From Bacteroides fragilis (lineage in GTDB: Bacteria > Bacteroidota > Bacteroidia > Bacteroidales > Bacteroidaceae), in contig NZ_CP018937.1 of the NCBI RefSeq assembly GCF_002849695.1, positions 4,464,001 to 4,528,000 on the forward strand: a stretch of DNA of 64,000 nucleotides, in the 5' to 3' direction. Positions within the stretch are counted from its first letter, which is position 1; every line of letters begins with the position of its first letter. The position numbers were made by a program, and so were the translations under genes. The notes under the pieces were generated by a model. The model had not been told where the DNA came from. It saw only the letters and a list, made by a program, of their open reading frames with translations, and did not search any database. Of this stretch, positions 51,958-60,370 are shown piece by piece.

Positions 51958-54072
51958 ATGAGAAAACTATCTTATTTAATTATTGCATGCTTATGCCTGT
52001 GCAGTAGTATTTTTCCCTTGATGGCACGACAGGTTACCGCATTCAATACCGGCTGGCAATTTAAGAAAGGTCCTTTTGCAGCCGATCCGATGCAGGCTGC
52101 TTCACAATGGGACGGAAAGTGGGAGACTGTTGAGATTCCACATACCTGGAATGCCAAGGATATGCAAGTTCAATCGTGCTCTTTCTATGAAGGGGTGGGT
52201 TACTATCGGAAAACACAGTTTTTTCCTCAAGATTTGAAAGATAAACGTATATTTCTGCGTTTCGAAGGAGTAGGGGCTTGTTCGGAAGTCTACGTCAATG
52301 GAAAATTGGTCGGCACTCACAAGGGTGGCTACTCTGCTTTTGCCTGTGAAATAGGTACGGTCCTTCAGTTCGGAACAGAGAACGAGATCGTTGTTAAAGC
52401 TGACAATAAGGCCCGTCCCGACGTAATTCCGGTCAATCAGAATCTTTTCGGAGTATATGGTGGTATTTACCGTCCCGTATGGCTGATTGTAACTGAGCAG
52501 AATAACATTACGGTTACCGATTGTGCCTCTCCGGGTGTTTATATTACCCAAAAGAATGTTTCAAAAAAGTCAGCCGATATAACTGTGAAGGTAAAATTGG
52601 ATAATGCCGGGCTCCAACCTGCTGCTTTGACTCTTGAAAATGCTATTTATACGCAGGATGGGCGTAAAGTAAGTGTACACAGCCAGTCGTTCGACCTGAC
52701 TCCGCAAGGAACACAGACCTATACATCTACTTTTAAGATGAAAGATCCGCACCTCTGGCACGGACGCAAAGATCCCTATCTCTATAAGGTTGTCTGCAAG
52801 CTGATGGCAGATGGAAAAGTAATCGACGAGGTGGTGCAACCTCTTGGTGTGCGTAAATATGAGATTGTGCCCGGGAAAGGTTTTTTTCTGAATGGAGAAA
52901 AGTATCCGATGTATGGCGTAACCCGCCATCAGGACTGGTGGGGACTGGGCAGTGCGCTTAAGAATGAACATCATGACTTCGATCTGGCTACAATAATGGA
53001 TGTGGGGGCTACTACTGTCCGTTTTGCCCACTACCAACAGTCAGATTATCTCTACTCCCGTTGTGATACACTGGGACTGATTATCTGGGCCGAAATACCT
53101 TGTGTAAACCGGGTGACCGGATACGAAGCGGAAAATGCCCAAAGCCAGCTTCGTGAACTGATCCGTCAAAGCTTCAATCACCCTTCTATTTACGTATGGG
53201 GGCTTCATAACGAAGTATATCAGCCTCATGAATATACAGCTGCCTTGACCCAATCTCTTCATGATCTTGCTAAGACGGAAGATCCGGATCGTTATACCGT
53301 TTCGGTCAATGGATACGGACATATGGAACATCCGGTCAATCTGAATGCGGATATACAGGGTATGAACCGTTATTTCGGTTGGTACGAGAAGAAGATACAG
53401 GATATCAAGCCTTGGGTAGAACAACTTGAAAAAGAATATCCTTATCAGAAGCTGATGTTGACTGAATATGGTGCCGATGCCAACCTGGCCCATCAAACCG
53501 AATATTTGGGTGACGCCCTCAATTGGGGCAAGCCGTTCTATCCGGAAACATTCCAGACTAAGACACACGAATATCAGTGGAGTGTCATCAAAGACCATCC
53601 ATATATCATCGCTTCTTATCTTTGGAATATGTTTGATTTTGCCGTACCGATGTGGACACGTGGCGGTGTTCCCGCACGTAATATGAAAGGACTGGTTACC
53701 TTTGACCGTAAAATAAAGAAAGACTCTTATTTCTGGTACAAGGCCAACTGGAGTGAGAGTCCGGTTCTTTATCTCACGCAACGTCGTAATGTCGATCGTG
53801 AAAAACGAATGACTACCGTTACTGTCTATTCTAATATCGGGACTCCTAAAGTATATCTGAATGGAAAAGAACTGGGCGGTATTCGCAAAGGATATACCGA
53901 TGTGCATTACATCTTCGATAATGTGGCACTTGCTGATGGGAAAAATGTTCTGAAAGCTGTAGCCGCAATCAAAGGAAAGGAGTATACCGATGAAATCGTA
54001 TGGAACTATTCCGGTGAGAAAAACCGGGAAGTAGATTCTTATGAGAATAAGAATGAACATTCAGGTTTTTGA
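51958..54072 (+). CDS. GH2 beta-galactosidase-like glycoside hydrolase
   Basis: The 704-residue protein has a signal peptide, an N-terminal sugar-binding jelly roll (WQFKKGPFAADPMQAASQWDGKWETVEIPHTWN), an Ig-like domain, and the TIM barrel. The acid/base Glu is in VWGLHNEVYQPHEY and the nucleophile in LMLTEYGADANLAHQ. C-terminal residues about 600-700 form a further beta domain with DGKNVLKAVAAIKGKEY. Family GH2 includes galactosidases, mannosidases and glucuronidases; galactoside cleavage is the best guess. Pairing with a fucosidase suggests stepwise removal of Fuc and Gal from a host glycan. Confidence 0.93.
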   Translation: MRKLSYLIIACLCLCSSIFPLMARQVTAFNTGWQFKKGPFAADPMQAASQWDGKWETVEIPHTWNAKDMQVQSCSFYEGVGYYRKTQFFPQDLKDKRIFLRFEGVGACSEVYVNGKLVGTHKGGYSAFACEIGTVLQFGTENEIVVKADNKARPDVIPVNQNLFGVYGGIYRPVWLIVTEQNNITVTDCASPGVYITQKNVSKKSADITVKVKLDNAGLQPAALTLENAIYTQDGRKVSVHSQSFDLTPQGTQTYTSTFKMKDPHLWHGRKDPYLYKVVCKLMADGKVIDEVVQPLGVRKYEIVPGKGFFLNGEKYPMYGVTRHQDWWGLGSALKNEHHDFDLATIMDVGATTVRFAHYQQSDYLYSRCDTLGLIIWAEIPCVNRVTGYEAENAQSQLRELIRQSFNHPSIYVWGLHNEVYQPHEYTAALTQSLHDLAKTEDPDRYTVSVNGYGHMEHPVNLNADIQGMNRYFGWYEKKIQDIKPWVEQLEKEYPYQKLMLTEYGADANLAHQTEYLGDALNWGKPFYPETFQTKTHEYQWSVIKDHPYIIASYLWNMFDFAVPMWTRGGVPARNMKGLVTFDRKIKKDSYFWYKANWSESPVLYLTQRRNVDREKRMTTVTVYSNIGTPKVYLNGKELGGIRKGYTDVHYIFDNVALADGKNVLKAVAAIKGKEYTDEIVWNYSGEKNREVDSYENKNEHSGF

Positions 54073-54117
54073 TAATAGATTTCAAAAACCGTCCTTTCCT
54101 GCGAAAAATGTATTTTG

Positions 54118-54230
54118 ATCTTCCATCTTCCACCCTTATAGAGATAAACTTCTGTTTATCATTATTATATGCGGTGGAAGATCGCGTTTTTAAGCCATTT
54201 ATCTTCCACCTTTATCTTCCATCTTCCACC
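54118..54230. repeat. repeated CTTCCA-rich segments with inverted copy
   Basis: ATCTTCCATCTTCCACC occurs at 54118-54134 and 54214-54230, with a shorter copy ATCTTCCACC at 54201-54210 and the inverse GGTGGAAGAT at 54173-54182. This gives alternative hairpins in the gap after the GH2 gene. Function unknown. Confidence 0.6.
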
Positions 54231-54361
54231 TCTGTTTTTAAGAAGTAAATAAGTTGTAAATGTCTAATATATAAACTCATAAAGTTAGTATCTTATCTGT
54301 TTGGACCCCTAAAAGCATTTTGCTTTCCTTGGCATCTTTGCCGAAAATGGTCGGAGCTTTA

Positions 54362-54458
54362 TCTCGTCCCGCGTATCTGTGCCCATCGTCCTGTATACCT
54401 GTGCCCATCGTCCCACGTACCCGGGCTTATGAGCCCAGGTATGCGTGACGAGATCATG
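54362..54458. repeat. intergenic array with 22-bp period
   Basis: CTGTGCCCATCGTCC occurs at 54377-54391 and again at 54399-54413, exactly 22 bp apart. Two further, more divergent units continue the same phase from 54415 and 54437. The ends pair: TCTCGTC (54362-54368) with GACGAGA (54447-54453). It lies between the convergent GH2 and AraC-regulator genes, 290 bases past the GH2 stop. Confidence 0.65.
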
Positions 54459-54483
54459 AAAAGGTTATAAACCCTTATAGACA

Positions 54484-56208
54484 TTATAAAATCTCTTTGA
54501 TATAGCGCGTAGGCGGCACTTTATAGAACTTCTTGAATCTTGCTCCGAAATATTTAGCATCGCAAAAGCCTAAATAGGTTGCTATTTCTGTAACGGTGTA
54601 TTTTTGTGTAACCAGTAAAATTTTGGCTTTATTCATTTTAAAATAATACATGTACTCTGCAGGTGCTTTATCTGTAATCTCTTTTAATTTAGTATAGAAT
54701 GTAGTACGGCACATTCCCATATCGGCGCTTAACATGTCGACCGTATAATTGTCTGATGAGAGATTCTTTTCCAGAAGCTTATTTACTTTATCCATAAATA
54801 GGGTGTTCTCTTCACTCTTCGAAGTTGTCTCAGGGAGGTCGGCAGGCAAATTGGTTTCCAGAAGCTGTTTGATACGTTTATGCTTATTTATAAGTACTTG
54901 TATATCCGCTTTAAGCCTGCAAATACTGATTGCACGTGGTGCCAATTTATCTACTCCACAATGGATATGGGTGAGATAACTCCTATTATCATTGAAGTTC
55001 ATCAGGAGAATGGCGGGAGTTTGAACCATGCTGGCATTTGATTTTATCCGGGAATAAATTTCTTTTCCGCCTATACCGTTCACTATTTCATCAATAATGA
55101 TAATATCTGGTGTTCGCTGACCGGAGAAATTGGATAAACGTTCCGGATTATTAAGAATAGTTATCCGGAAGAGGGTTGAGAGGGCTTCATTTAAGTAGCT
55201 GCTCAACTCATTGTCTGACATGACTAACAGTACGTGTGACCTATTTTTATCAGAACGGCCCATCTTGCCATCTTTTATGGTAGGAATTTCCACTTCCGGA
55301 CATTGGATTGTATTGCAGCAACCGTTTATGGGAACGATAACTTGAAAAGTAATAATTCGCCTATGGCAATCCCCGATTAATTTTCCACCATGTAAGCGGA
55401 TTATCTTCTTTATGATTTGAAGATTCCCACAGTGGTATATCAACATAAGGGCAGAGAGTAGAGAAAGTAACTTTTTATTGTCCTGTTTGCATTCTGGTCC
55501 ATTGGTAATCCGGAGGCTCCAATGGTTGTTCAGGTGCGACACGTTCATATTAATGCAGCCTTTGCAAGGTGTGGCATCGATTATTTTACTCAACAGGCAT
55601 TGTAAGGCTGCAGTCATGGTAATTTCGTCTACCCGGCAACTGATATAGCCGAAATCTTTGCTGACGTTTAATTGTATCTGGCGAGTATTGGCATAACTCT
55701 GGCATTGATTGGTGATTGAGGTAATGAAAGTGTAAAGTTCAAACTCAATGGGAGAACCAGGATATATTTCATTCTCTATATTGCTGAATATTCCAATATT
55801 CTGGTAGCTGTTCATGATGTGGCTGGTGTAGCCGAGCACTCGCTTTAACTTTTGAGATGTAGGTTCAGGAAGGTTGTCAGAGGCGATTTCTTCCAGTAAG
55901 TGATGCATCAGAGTCAGTGGGGTTTGAGTTTTATGAGCTATGTTTTGAACAATGCCCAGTTTTTCGTGGGAAAAGAGTTTCGTGTTATACATGATTCTAT
56001 AACGTATCATGAGAACAATAAACAACCCTATTACCAAACCCTCAATCGGGTATACCCATGATATCTGCCATAAGAAAGCAGGTATAAAAGTAGCTGTTTG
56101 GTACTGACTTGTAAGGTCGAGTTGTACATCGGTTTGCATACAAGGACATACATCATTAAATTGTGTGTCCAATAAGATCAACTGTAAAAATAGAATAACT
56201 GGTTCCAT
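54484..56208 (-). CDS. hybrid two-component-like AraC regulator with degenerate kinase, no sensor domain
   Basis: The 574-residue protein has one transmembrane helix (about residues 50-70), then a HisKA-like region with the H-box AHKTQTPLTLMHHLLEE (His92). A histidine-kinase ATPase-like region follows in which the N-box is LLSKIIDAT (the usual LLSNAIKYT Asn replaced by Lys). Next come a receiver-like domain (about 320-430, PDIIIIDEIVNG, with the conserved Thr and Lys not obvious) and a C-terminal AraC HTH (470-574). It resembles a Bacteroides HTCS without its periplasmic sensor. The kinase is probably inactive. Its target is unknown; the nearest candidates are the GH29/GH2 genes or the 57-64 kb locus. 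Confidence 0.82.
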   Translation of the reverse strand: MEPVILFLQLILLDTQFNDVCPCMQTDVQLDLTSQYQTATFIPAFLWQISWVYPIEGLVIGLFIVLMIRYRIMYNTKLFSHEKLGIVQNIAHKTQTPLTLMHHLLEEIASDNLPEPTSQKLKRVLGYTSHIMNSYQNIGIFSNIENEIYPGSPIEFELYTFITSITNQCQSYANTRQIQLNVSKDFGYISCRVDEITMTAALQCLLSKIIDATPCKGCINMNVSHLNNHWSLRITNGPECKQDNKKLLSLLSALMLIYHCGNLQIIKKIIRLHGGKLIGDCHRRIITFQVIVPINGCCNTIQCPEVEIPTIKDGKMGRSDKNRSHVLLVMSDNELSSYLNEALSTLFRITILNNPERLSNFSGQRTPDIIIIDEIVNGIGGKEIYSRIKSNASMVQTPAILLMNFNDNRSYLTHIHCGVDKLAPRAISICRLKADIQVLINKHKRIKQLLETNLPADLPETTSKSEENTLFMDKVNKLLEKNLSSDNYTVDMLSADMGMCRTTFYTKLKEITDKAPAEYMYYFKMNKAKILLVTQKYTVTEIATYLGFCDAKYFGARFKKFYKVPPTRYIKEIL

Positions 56209-57119
56209 AACTGTATTTAGATAATTATTAATTTTGTTTTCATAGTTAAACCATCATTTTTTCAAACTTCTTTTTTGGGGGGAATTCCCAATTAGTCGTT
56301 GGTGCTGCAATTATAGGGCTTTTTGTACAGCTTGATTGGGTATAATCTTTTAAAAGATATGGGTAATATCTGGTAACGGATTTTAATGTATATATTTACG
56401 ATTGTTTTAGACTTTGCCGTATGGAGGGGATTTTATAGTTGTGAGGTAATCAGGTTTATTTTCATGGTCTATGCTTCACTTATCAGATTTTGCCCGCTTA
56501 TTATTTATATTTAGATACTGATTGGTTACATAAAAAATGGTAGAAATAACTCCCGGGGATAAAAAGAAATCCTGGTTACATACTTTATGGTACCTTCTGA
56601 TAGTGGAATAATCGTAATGTCAGAATAGCTCCCTTTATGTTTGCAGATGCTTTTATGAATGTTTTGTTGTTTTTAAATATTTGATATTTAGACGGTTATT
56701 GAATGCCGAGATCTTTTCCTTAGACAATTTTTTTGTTTTATACATTGAGTTGGGGGAGAGTGAGGCTGTTAAAACAATATTACCCTGACACCCAGCCTCG
56801 ATTTCTTATCTGTTAATTGTATGTGCTTCTTTTAATTAAAAAGAGTGTATTACTTTTTATTACCTGTTAATGGGTTGGTTTTTAATAATGTGATGGTATG
56901 TAATAAATTGTAATGCGTTGAAATGGACGTATTATGTCAAAATTTCTTTTTTAGCCTAATCGTTAAATTATTTTAGAATTTAATATGGGAAATGCCGTGA
57001 AATCAATAATCTTTTGATTATTGTTGTTTGAGGTAAACATTTAGGGTTCTATTTTTTATATCAATAACCGGGCGATTGTATGTTTATCCTCTGTTAATCA
57101 GTGAAATTGGTAGTGAGAT
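56209..57119. other. long gap with possible RNA promoter and regulator site
   Basis: This stretch of more than 900 bases has no gene. It contains TATGTTTG (56636-56643), a perfect -7 element, then an inverted repeat GAGGCTG/CAGCCTC (56762-56768, 56793-56799) that could end a transcript of about 150 bases. It also contains a perfect direct-repeat site, TGTAAT-N4-TGTAAT (56899-56914), identical over 19 bases to the site upstream of the NVEALA gene at 58492. No -7 element sits at the spacing seen at the other two sites. Confidence 0.45.
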
Positions 57120-57150
57120 TTTGAGATAATATTGTAAAGTATTACATTTG
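57120..57150 (+). promoter_or_regulatory. promoter of the membrane wHTH regulator
   Basis: TTTG (57120-57123), 19-base spacer, TACATTTG (57143-57150). The palindrome TGTAA-N4-TTACA (57133-57146) overlaps its -7 and could be an autoregulatory site. ATG 57170 follows after 19 bases. Confidence 0.7.
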
Positions 57151-57169
57151 TTTGCAAAAACAAACTACG

Positions 57170-58387
57170 ATGAAACGCTCTAGATTATTTTTATGGATTT
57201 TGGGTATAATAATGCAAGCATTCTTGGTCAGCATTCATTTCTATCAGAAAAATGTGGAGGCAATGCGCACCGAATCGGAAGACCTTTTAGTAGAAGTGCT
57301 CGAGAAAGAGTTGCACAGAAAGCAGCAAGAGTTGAATCTGTTTTATATTTCCAAAGTAACAGTCGATACGGTTCCTCTGATAATTCGTGTTACGACAAGT
57401 GAAGGAGTTAAGTCCTATGCCGTGGACGCAAAGAAAAGTAAAAAGAATATTTCACAAAATATGGCGGAGCGATCTTGGCATTCGGCTGTCTGCATGAAGA
57501 GTGGTCTGTCTGTAGATACTTTACATCAACTTTGGGACAGAGGGCTCAAAAGACATAAAATTTTCGCTAAAACCGATGTGCACATGTCAATAACCCATTT
57601 GGATAATACCATTTCCCATTTTAAATGTAAAAATAGCAATGATCTTTGTTCCGTAACACAAAAAATTACTGTTTATATAGGCAATAGATGTGAACTTGAG
57701 ATTATTGGTTTCTGGTCCTATTCATGGTGGACTGTATATCAGTATCATTCTACTCCTTTTGAAGTGATAGGAAGTGTAGCGGCCGCTCTTATCATTGTTT
57801 TTTGTGGCTGGTATCTGGTAAAGAAATATATAACTAAAATCCGAAATGATAAAAGACATTTAGCCAATGACTGGGATCGTGAAAGAAAGGTTCGTATACA
57901 ATTGGAAAAGGATCAGAAAAGGTTGGAGGCAAAACAAAGAGAATATGAAAAACGGATTAAAGACCTTTCAGCAAGAGGCGAAGAGTATGAAGAAGAACGA
58001 AAAAGTATGGAGAAAATACTGAAAGAGTATGAGATACAAATTCAAAAGCTTAAAGAATTAAGGGAATCCGGAAAAGAACCATTACTTTATATACTGAGTC
58101 CGAAGGTCACTTTTGATTCTTATGCAAAGTTATTAATTTGTGGTGATCAAACCATTCCTCTTACTTCACAGGCTTGTAGACTTTTGGATGCTTTTCTGAA
58201 TGCTCCAGATTATATTTTAACTTACGAAGAGCTATTGGAATGTTTGTGGAAAGATGGTAGTGGAGGCATGGTTCGTTTGCGAGTGGCTATTTCTCGTTTG
58301 CGTATTGTGTTAAGCGTAGATCCTGAAATTACTGTTTTTCAAAGAGATATTGATAAATATCAATTAATACTTCCTGAAAAGGAATAA
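57170..58387 (+). CDS. membrane-tethered transcription regulator with C-terminal winged helix
   Basis: The 405-residue protein has an N-terminal transmembrane helix (about residues 7-24), an extracytoplasmic domain of about 175 residues, a second helix (about 204-222, VIGSVAAALIIVFCGWYLV), a long coiled coil (about 228-300) and a C-terminal winged helix (about 308-403, with SQACRLLDAFLNAPDYILTYEELLECLW and VRLRVAISRLRIVLSVD), which looks like an OmpR/PhoB-type DNA-binding domain. I start at ATG 57170 because the TTG at 57152 lies directly after the -7. No receiver or kinase is present, so it is a one-component membrane regulator. A broken paralogue lies at 60371. It probably regulates the NVEALA and lipoprotein genes. 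Confidence 0.85.
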   Translation: MKRSRLFLWILGIIMQAFLVSIHFYQKNVEAMRTESEDLLVEVLEKELHRKQQELNLFYISKVTVDTVPLIIRVTTSEGVKSYAVDAKKSKKNISQNMAERSWHSAVCMKSGLSVDTLHQLWDRGLKRHKIFAKTDVHMSITHLDNTISHFKCKNSNDLCSVTQKITVYIGNRCELEIIGFWSYSWWTVYQYHSTPFEVIGSVAAALIIVFCGWYLVKKYITKIRNDKRHLANDWDRERKVRIQLEKDQKRLEAKQREYEKRIKDLSARGEEYEEERKSMEKILKEYEIQIQKLKELRESGKEPLLYILSPKVTFDSYAKLLICGDQTIPLTSQACRLLDAFLNAPDYILTYEELLECLWKDGSGGMVRLRVAISRLRIVLSVDPEITVFQRDIDKYQLILPEKE

Positions 58388-58408
58388 TTTAGGGAATCTT
58401 TTATAATA

Positions 58409-58424
58409 TGTAATAAATTGTAAT
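58409..58424 (+). promoter_or_regulatory. direct-repeat operator upstream of NVEALA gene 1
   Basis: TGTAAT-AAAT-TGTAAT repeats with a 10-bp period, the spacing by which tandem OmpR-type winged helices bind. Its right end is 33 bases before the -7 (58458). The 19 bases from 58407 match 56897-56915 exactly. Confidence 0.65.
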
Positions 58425-58457
58425 GTATAATATGATGTTTTATTGAGTAATAGCCTT

Positions 58458-58465
58458 TAACTTTG
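58458..58465 (+). promoter_or_regulatory. -7 promoter element of NVEALA gene 1
   Basis: TAACTTTG matches TAnnTTTG and lies 26 bases before ATG 58492. A clear -33 is missing, which fits an activator-dependent promoter. Confidence 0.55.
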
Positions 58466-58491
58466 CGGTGAATAATTAAAACATATATCTT

Positions 58492-58716
58492 ATGAAAATG
58501 AAGAGCTATTTGAAAGCAACTTTTCTTTTGGTTGTTATCATTTCGGTTTGGTATTTAAAACCGGTGCAGAAATCTCAGAATGTAGATCCTCTTTTATTGC
58601 AGAATGTAGAAGCTTTGGCCAGTGGCGAAGAATCTTCGCAGATCCATTGTTATTGGCGTGGATCTGTAGATTGTCCTGTTAGTCACGATAAGGTGGAGAT
58701 TGTATATGAGGCATGA
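58492..58716 (+). CDS. NVEALA family small secreted peptide
   Basis: The 74-residue peptide has an N-terminal hydrophobic segment (LKATFLLVVIISVWYL) and the diagnostic motif LLLQNVEALASGE (NVEALA at about residues 39-44), followed by a short Cys-containing tail (CYWRGSVDCPVSHDKVEIVYEA). NVEALA proteins are Bacteroidetes-specific, short and of unknown function. The motif may be a processing or export signal, so the tail could be released. It has its own promoter with the direct-repeat site, and a terminator-like hairpin follows. Confidence 0.88.
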   Translation: MKMKSYLKATFLLVVIISVWYLKPVQKSQNVDPLLLQNVEALASGEESSQIHCYWRGSVDCPVSHDKVEIVYEA

Positions 58717-58730
58717 AACGTAGGATATTA

Positions 58731-58885
58731 AAAGAACACTTAGTGTTCCTTTAGCTGCGTGTTTATCAAAGGGAGTGGAAGTATTTCTATTCCCTTTAAA
58801 ACAGGCAAATCAGCCACCTCCTAAAGGACTTTAAAGTAGAAACCTTTAGGTCTGAAAGCTAAGTAAAGCTTTTAGTCCGCCTAAA
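58731..58885. repeat. run of hairpins after NVEALA gene 1
   Basis: GAACACTTAGTGTTC (58734-58748), a perfect palindrome, is flanked by AAA and CTTT and could be a terminator. AAAGGGA (58778) pairs with TCCCTTT 21 bases on. From 58820 three 22-bp units with CCTAAAGG/CCTTTAGG complementarity follow, resembling the other 22-bp arrays but less clear. A new coding region begins at 58897. Confidence 0.45.
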
Positions 58886-58896
58886 ATCGAATGCTT

Positions 58897-59964
58897 ATGA
58901 ATAAAAATGTCAGTGTATTAATTTTAATAGGGATTATTCTTTTGGGGTGTCATCCGGCAAAAGAGAAGGTTGAGTTTTCAAACGAAGTTATTTGTAGCGA
59001 TAGCATATCACGGGAACTGGTTGTTTTAAATGATACGTTTTTATTTTCGTATCCTTTGCAAATAGAACTTATAGACTCAATGCTACTGGTGTTGGATAAT
59101 GTTAATAATAACTTCTTTCATCTGTTTACTCTAAAGGGAGTACCTGTAAAATCATTTGGAGAAAAAGGTCAGGGGCCTGCTGATTTTATAAATGTGGGGG
59201 CATTCAATTTATCTGAAGATGGAAAAAACATGTATGCATACGACTCTTCAATGCGTAAAATAGTGAAATATGATGTCTCTTCTTTTTTAAAAGATTCATT
59301 GAAATCTGAAGTTATGCAAATGAATTATGGTAGCTTACCACACTCTGAAGTACCCACAATAATCTATGATATGCTTTCTCTTAAAGATTCGGATTTTCTT
59401 GTAAAAGCGAACCATAAGGATCTTCGGTTTGGATTATTAAAAGATGGAAAGATTACTCAATTATACAATTCTTTCTCTGATTGTTTAAATACAAATAATG
59501 AAGAAGAAGTATGGTCGGTTTTCTGTAGTAATACCAAAACCAAGTTAAAACCGGACAGGACGAAGATGTTGAATGCGACCTATCTGGGAGGGATCCTGGA
59601 GCTATTTGACTTGGACGAAAATTGTCGTTTGTCATTGAATAAAACGCTTTATATTTACGAACCTAAATATGGTATTGCTGAAGGAGCAATTCCGGCGTAT
59701 GTAGTTTCCAATGAAACGACTCAGATTGGTTTCGAAGATGTATATGCAACAAATAATAGTATTTATGCATTATTGCATAATAGAGGAAACGAAGCTTTAC
59801 CTTCAGAGATTACTGTATTTAGTTGGCAAGGACTTCCAACAAGTAAAATTAAGGCTAACCATGGTCTTGTAAATATAGCTGTGGATGAGAAAAACAATCT
59901 AATCTATGTAATTGCGGAAAGTGAACAGAATGCTTATGAACTGTCTTGCTTATCTTTAAATTGA
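58897..59964 (+). CDS. BF3164-like beta-propeller lipoprotein
   Basis: The 355-residue protein has a lipoprotein signal (MNKNVSVLILIGIILLGC, lipobox LLGC) and a beta-rich region with the typical FTLKGVPVKSFGEKGQGPADF blade, the (R/K)xG(R/Q)GPxE/D type loop found in this group, and SEDGKNMYAYDSSMRKIVKYD. The family matches BF3164-like/TolB-like lipoproteins of Bacteroides, often located near NVEALA genes. The first ATG at 58891 adds only two residues; I use 58897. The function is unknown, probably surface or periplasmic. Confidence 0.85.
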   Translation: MNKNVSVLILIGIILLGCHPAKEKVEFSNEVICSDSISRELVVLNDTFLFSYPLQIELIDSMLLVLDNVNNNFFHLFTLKGVPVKSFGEKGQGPADFINVGAFNLSEDGKNMYAYDSSMRKIVKYDVSSFLKDSLKSEVMQMNYGSLPHSEVPTIIYDMLSLKDSDFLVKANHKDLRFGLLKDGKITQLYNSFSDCLNTNNEEEVWSVFCSNTKTKLKPDRTKMLNATYLGGILELFDLDENCRLSLNKTLYIYEPKYGIAEGAIPAYVVSNETTQIGFEDVYATNNSIYALLHNRGNEALPSEITVFSWQGLPTSKIKANHGLVNIAVDEKNNLIYVIAESEQNAYELSCLSLN

Positions 59965-60150
59965 TATGTATTCTACAATTTTCAAGAATAAAGCAAGCTG
60001 TCTATAAACGGTTTTCCGCTTAAATAGATTCACTACGGGGTGATGCTGCTAAAAAACAGAAAGAAGTTAAGAAACCAATCTTAAAACGGCAAATCACTTT
60101 ACTAAAAGCTCTAAAACGTAGGAGGTAAACTTGCTTAGGTCAGTAATTAA

Positions 60151-60242
60151 AGTTCATCTTAGCACGCAAGATGTACATCTTATGCGCCAAGATACACATC
60201 TTGCGCCTTAAGATGCGTATCTTGGCTGTCAAGATGAACTTA
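60151..60242. repeat. intergenic nested palindrome array, exact 21-bp period
   Basis: AAGATGTACATCTT (60169), AAGATACACATCTT (60190), AAGATGCGTATCTT (60211) and AAGATGAACTT (60232) begin exactly 21 bp apart. The first is a perfect palindrome. The outer arms AAGTTCATCTT (60151-60161) and AAGATGAACTT (60232-60242) pair perfectly, enclosing the others. The rest of the 370-base gap (59965-60334) holds nothing else I can identify. Confidence 0.75.
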
Positions 60243-60370
60243 GACTGTATGAAGAAAATATTTTTCTAAGAATCATAAGATACTTTAATCTGCATCTTGT
60301 GGAATTTGAGTGTTAACTTCAATAACTTGCCATTGTGTTTCTTCTAAATCCGTACAATACATATATTGTC

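Noticed and set aside
53041..54060. A 339-codon open frame antisense to the GH2 gene
   Set aside because: The GH2 gene on the plus strand has both catalytic glutamates and a complete fold; the antisense frame has no recognisable domain.
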